A DNA stretch of 7,605 nucleotides, from NCBI GenBank assembly GCA_025928215.1, contig JAICJW010000220.1, forward strand, positions 1-7,605, written 5' to 3'. Below, piece by piece: positions 6,040 through 7,605 of this stretch. The stretch is from Chloroflexia bacterium (GTDB taxonomy: Bacteria; Chloroflexota; Chloroflexia; Thermomicrobiales; JALYUS01). Under the pieces are notes generated by a model that did not search any database, had not been told where the DNA came from, and saw only the letters and a list, made by a program, of their open reading frames with translations. Every line of letters starts with the position of its first letter. Within the stretch, counting starts at the first letter, position 1. The position numbers and the translations under genes were made by a program.

Positions 6040-7449
6040 CTACGCCATGCCATTCTCGCGTTCGGCAATGGTCAGGCTGTCGTCGAGGATCGCGACGATG
6101 CGATCGATTTCTTCGCGCGTCACGACGAGCGGCGGCGCGACGTGCGTCACGTCCCCGACGCGGCTGAGGAAGTGTCGCTCGGTGACGAGTTCGTTGAGCC
6201 GCTTGGTGAAGGCGCTCTCCTTGCCCCATTTCTCCTTCGTCTCTTTGTCCTTGACAATTTCAATCGCGCACAACAGGCCCAGCCCGCGCGCATCGCCGAC
6301 GGTGGGGTGCGTCTCCACTAGCGATTGGAGCCCCTTGAGCAGATACGGCCCCATCTCCGCCGCATGCTCGACGATCTTCTCGCGCTTCATGATCTCGATA
6401 TTCTTGATTGCCGCCGCGCACGCAACCGCCTGCCCGCCGAAGGTCAGCAGGTGGTTGAAGGAATTTTCGTCCTGCATGAAGACCTCATAGACGCTCGGTC
6501 GCACGACCGCCGCCGCGATCGGCGCATAGCCGCTCGACAGCCCCTTCGCCATCGTCATAATGTCCGGGACGACGCCAAATTGCTCCGTCGCGAACCAGGT
6601 GCCGGTGCGCCCGAAGCCGTTGATTACCTCGTCCATGATGAGCAGAACGCCGTGGCGGTCGCAGATCTCGCGCAGCATCTGCCAGTATTTCGGCGAGGGA
6701 ATGTGGACACCGTTTGCGGAGGAGATTGGCTCGCCGATCACCGCCGCGACCGTCTCCGGGCCCTGGAACATGATTTCCTGCTCCACCCACTTGGCGCACA
6801 TCAGGTCGCCCTCTTCACCCTCCAGCCCGAAATCGTTGCGGTAGTGGTTCGGCGAGGGAACGTGGACGACACCGGCCATCAGCGGCCCGAAGAAGCGCTC
6901 GACCTGGGGCCGGTTTCCGGTCGTCAGGCTCATCGCCCCGAAGGTCGCGCCGTGGTACGAGCCGCGCCGGGCGATGATCTTATACCGCTTCGGGAAGCCC
7001 CGGAGCGCCTGCACCTGCTTGGCGATCTTCAGGGCCGTTTCCACCGCCTCGGAGCCACCGGAGCAGAAGAAGACGCGCTCCAGATCGCCGGGGGTCAGCT
7101 CCGCGATTTTTTCGGAGAGTTCAACCGCCGGAACGGAGGTATACGAAGCGGCGGAGACGTAGGCGAGTTTCCCGGCCTGCGCGGCCATCGCGTCGCCGAT
7201 CTCCTGCCGCCCATGCCCGGCGTTGACGACCCAGAGGCCGGCGATGCCGTCTATCCACTCGTTGCCGTGGACGTCGTAGAGCATAATTCCTTTGCCGTGG
7301 TCGAAGACGTGTAGCCCGCGCCGTTCCGCCAACTCGACGTAGTTGGCCGAATGGATCCAGACGTGTTCGAGCGCTTCCTGCTCGATGGGATCATCGTAAG
7401 CCGCGGCGTGTGCCGTCATCGTCTCCTGTGTCGAGGTTTTCACGACCAT
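6040..7449 (-). CDS. Class III PLP-dependent aminotransferase (omega-amino acid/diamine--pyruvate type)
   Basis: This 469-residue cytoplasmic enzyme transfers an amino group from an omega-amino acid, diamine or similar donor to a keto acid such as pyruvate or 2-oxoglutarate. The fold-type I, class III landmarks are all present: GIAGLWVVNAGHG (68-80), the phosphate cup SGGSEAVETA (130-139), SYHG (164-167) stacking on the cofactor, D273 in IMDEVINGFGRTG binding the pyridine nitrogen, Schiff-base K302 in MAKGLSSGYAP, T336 in TFGGQ, and substrate-carboxylate arginine R388 in ARGLGL. Length is normal. ATG 7447-7449 has a strong AAAGGAG at 7458-7464, eight bases upstream. It is transcribed in the same direction as the transporter/ureohydrolase operon but separated from it by hairpins and a promoter, so it is probably its own unit. 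Plausible donors given the neighbour are beta-alanine, 4-aminobutyrate or putrescine, the products of guanidino-compound hydrolysis. Taurine--pyruvate and other subfamily assignments cannot be separated by eye. Confidence 0.93.
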   Translation of the reverse strand: MVVKTSTQETMTAHAAAYDDPIEQEALEHVWIHSANYVELAERRGLHVFDHGKGIMLYDVHGNEWIDGIAGLWVVNAGHGRQEIGDAMAAQAGKLAYVSAASYTSVPAVELSEKIAELTPGDLERVFFCSGGSEAVETALKIAKQVQALRGFPKRYKIIARRGSYHGATFGAMSLTTGNRPQVERFFGPLMAGVVHVPSPNHYRNDFGLEGEEGDLMCAKWVEQEIMFQGPETVAAVIGEPISSANGVHIPSPKYWQMLREICDRHGVLLIMDEVINGFGRTGTWFATEQFGVVPDIMTMAKGLSSGYAPIAAAVVRPSVYEVFMQDENSFNHLLTFGGQAVACAAAIKNIEIMKREKIVEHAAEMGPYLLKGLQSLVETHPTVGDARGLGLLCAIEIVKDKETKEKWGKESAFTKRLNELVTERHFLSRVGDVTHVAPPLVVTREEIDRIVAILDDSLTIAERENGMA

Positions 7450-7561
7450 GCCTCTCGCTCCTTTGCATTGACCGGATACCGGCGCGTTGGGAAATACCCT
7501 TCTCCGGCCATCATCGCGCTCACGGGCGTGTGGCGCCAGCGGGACACAAAATTGAGGTGGT

Positions 7562-7605
7562 GGGGGGGGGGGGGGGGCCGCCGCCCCGCGGGGGGGGGGG
7601 GAGAC
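7562..7605. other. Poly-G low-complexity end (likely sequencing/assembly artefact)
   Basis: There are 16 consecutive G (7562-7577), then CCGCCGCCCCGC, then 12 G (7590-7601). Nothing else in the window has such homopolymers. Two-colour Illumina chemistry writes false G-runs when signal is lost, and these gather at contig ends. Bases 7450-7561 before it hold only the aminotransferase ribosome site and a leader in which I see no convincing promoter. Confidence 0.65.

Noticed and set aside
6325..7314. 329-codon plus-strand frame opposite the aminotransferase
   Set aside because: It is antisense to a gene with all class III PLP residues intact, and its Arg/His/Asp-rich composition is typical of a shadow.
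1..7605. CRISPR array, tRNA, transposase or phage-like genes
   Set aside because: I saw no spaced direct repeats of CRISPR type, no tRNA-like cloverleaf and no recombinase or transposase motifs on either strand.

Overview
The window is a GC-rich bacterial segment. It carries one minus-strand nitrogen-compound gene cluster, plus the tail of a plus-strand gene at the left edge that converges on it. The organism is probably a Chloroflexota-type bacterium (Thermomicrobia-like) or a similar high-GC lineage. This is an inference from the Tat-type lipoprotein signal on the solute-binding protein, its long Ala/Pro/Thr linker and GC-rich hairpin repeats between genes. No rRNA or marker gene is present to confirm it.

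Layout from left to right. Bases 1-161 (+) hold the last 52 codons of an FAD-dependent amine/amino-acid oxidoreductase (DAO family) that is cut by the window edge. Bases 162-284 hold a large imperfect palindrome between the converging genes. On the minus strand follow a Mn/Ni-type ureohydrolase (arginase/agmatinase superfamily, 285-1607) that most resembles the long guanidine-hydrolase (GdmH) branch, a peptide/nickel-family substrate-binding lipoprotein (1682-3673), a DppC-type permease (3817-4737), a DppB-type permease (4781-5728), and a class III PLP aminotransferase (6040-7449). Between the aminotransferase and the permeases lie a run of three hairpins (5938-6038) and a near-consensus sigma-70 promoter (5841-5870). 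Bases 7450-7561 are the aminotransferase leader. The last ~45 bases are poly-G and look like a sequencing or assembly artefact at a contig end.

How the genes fit together. In transcription order the minus strand reads: aminotransferase // promoter - permease B - permease C - binding protein - ureohydrolase. The last four look like one operon. An uptake system delivers an external compound, and the co-transcribed ureohydrolase probably removes urea from a guanidino group, of that compound or of guanidine itself. The upstream aminotransferase could then handle the amino product. No ATP-binding subunits for the transporter, no urease and no nickel-insertion genes are in the window. The assignment to guanidine or guanidino-compound use is inference from family motifs and gene order. 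The enzyme and transporter families themselves are clear from sequence.
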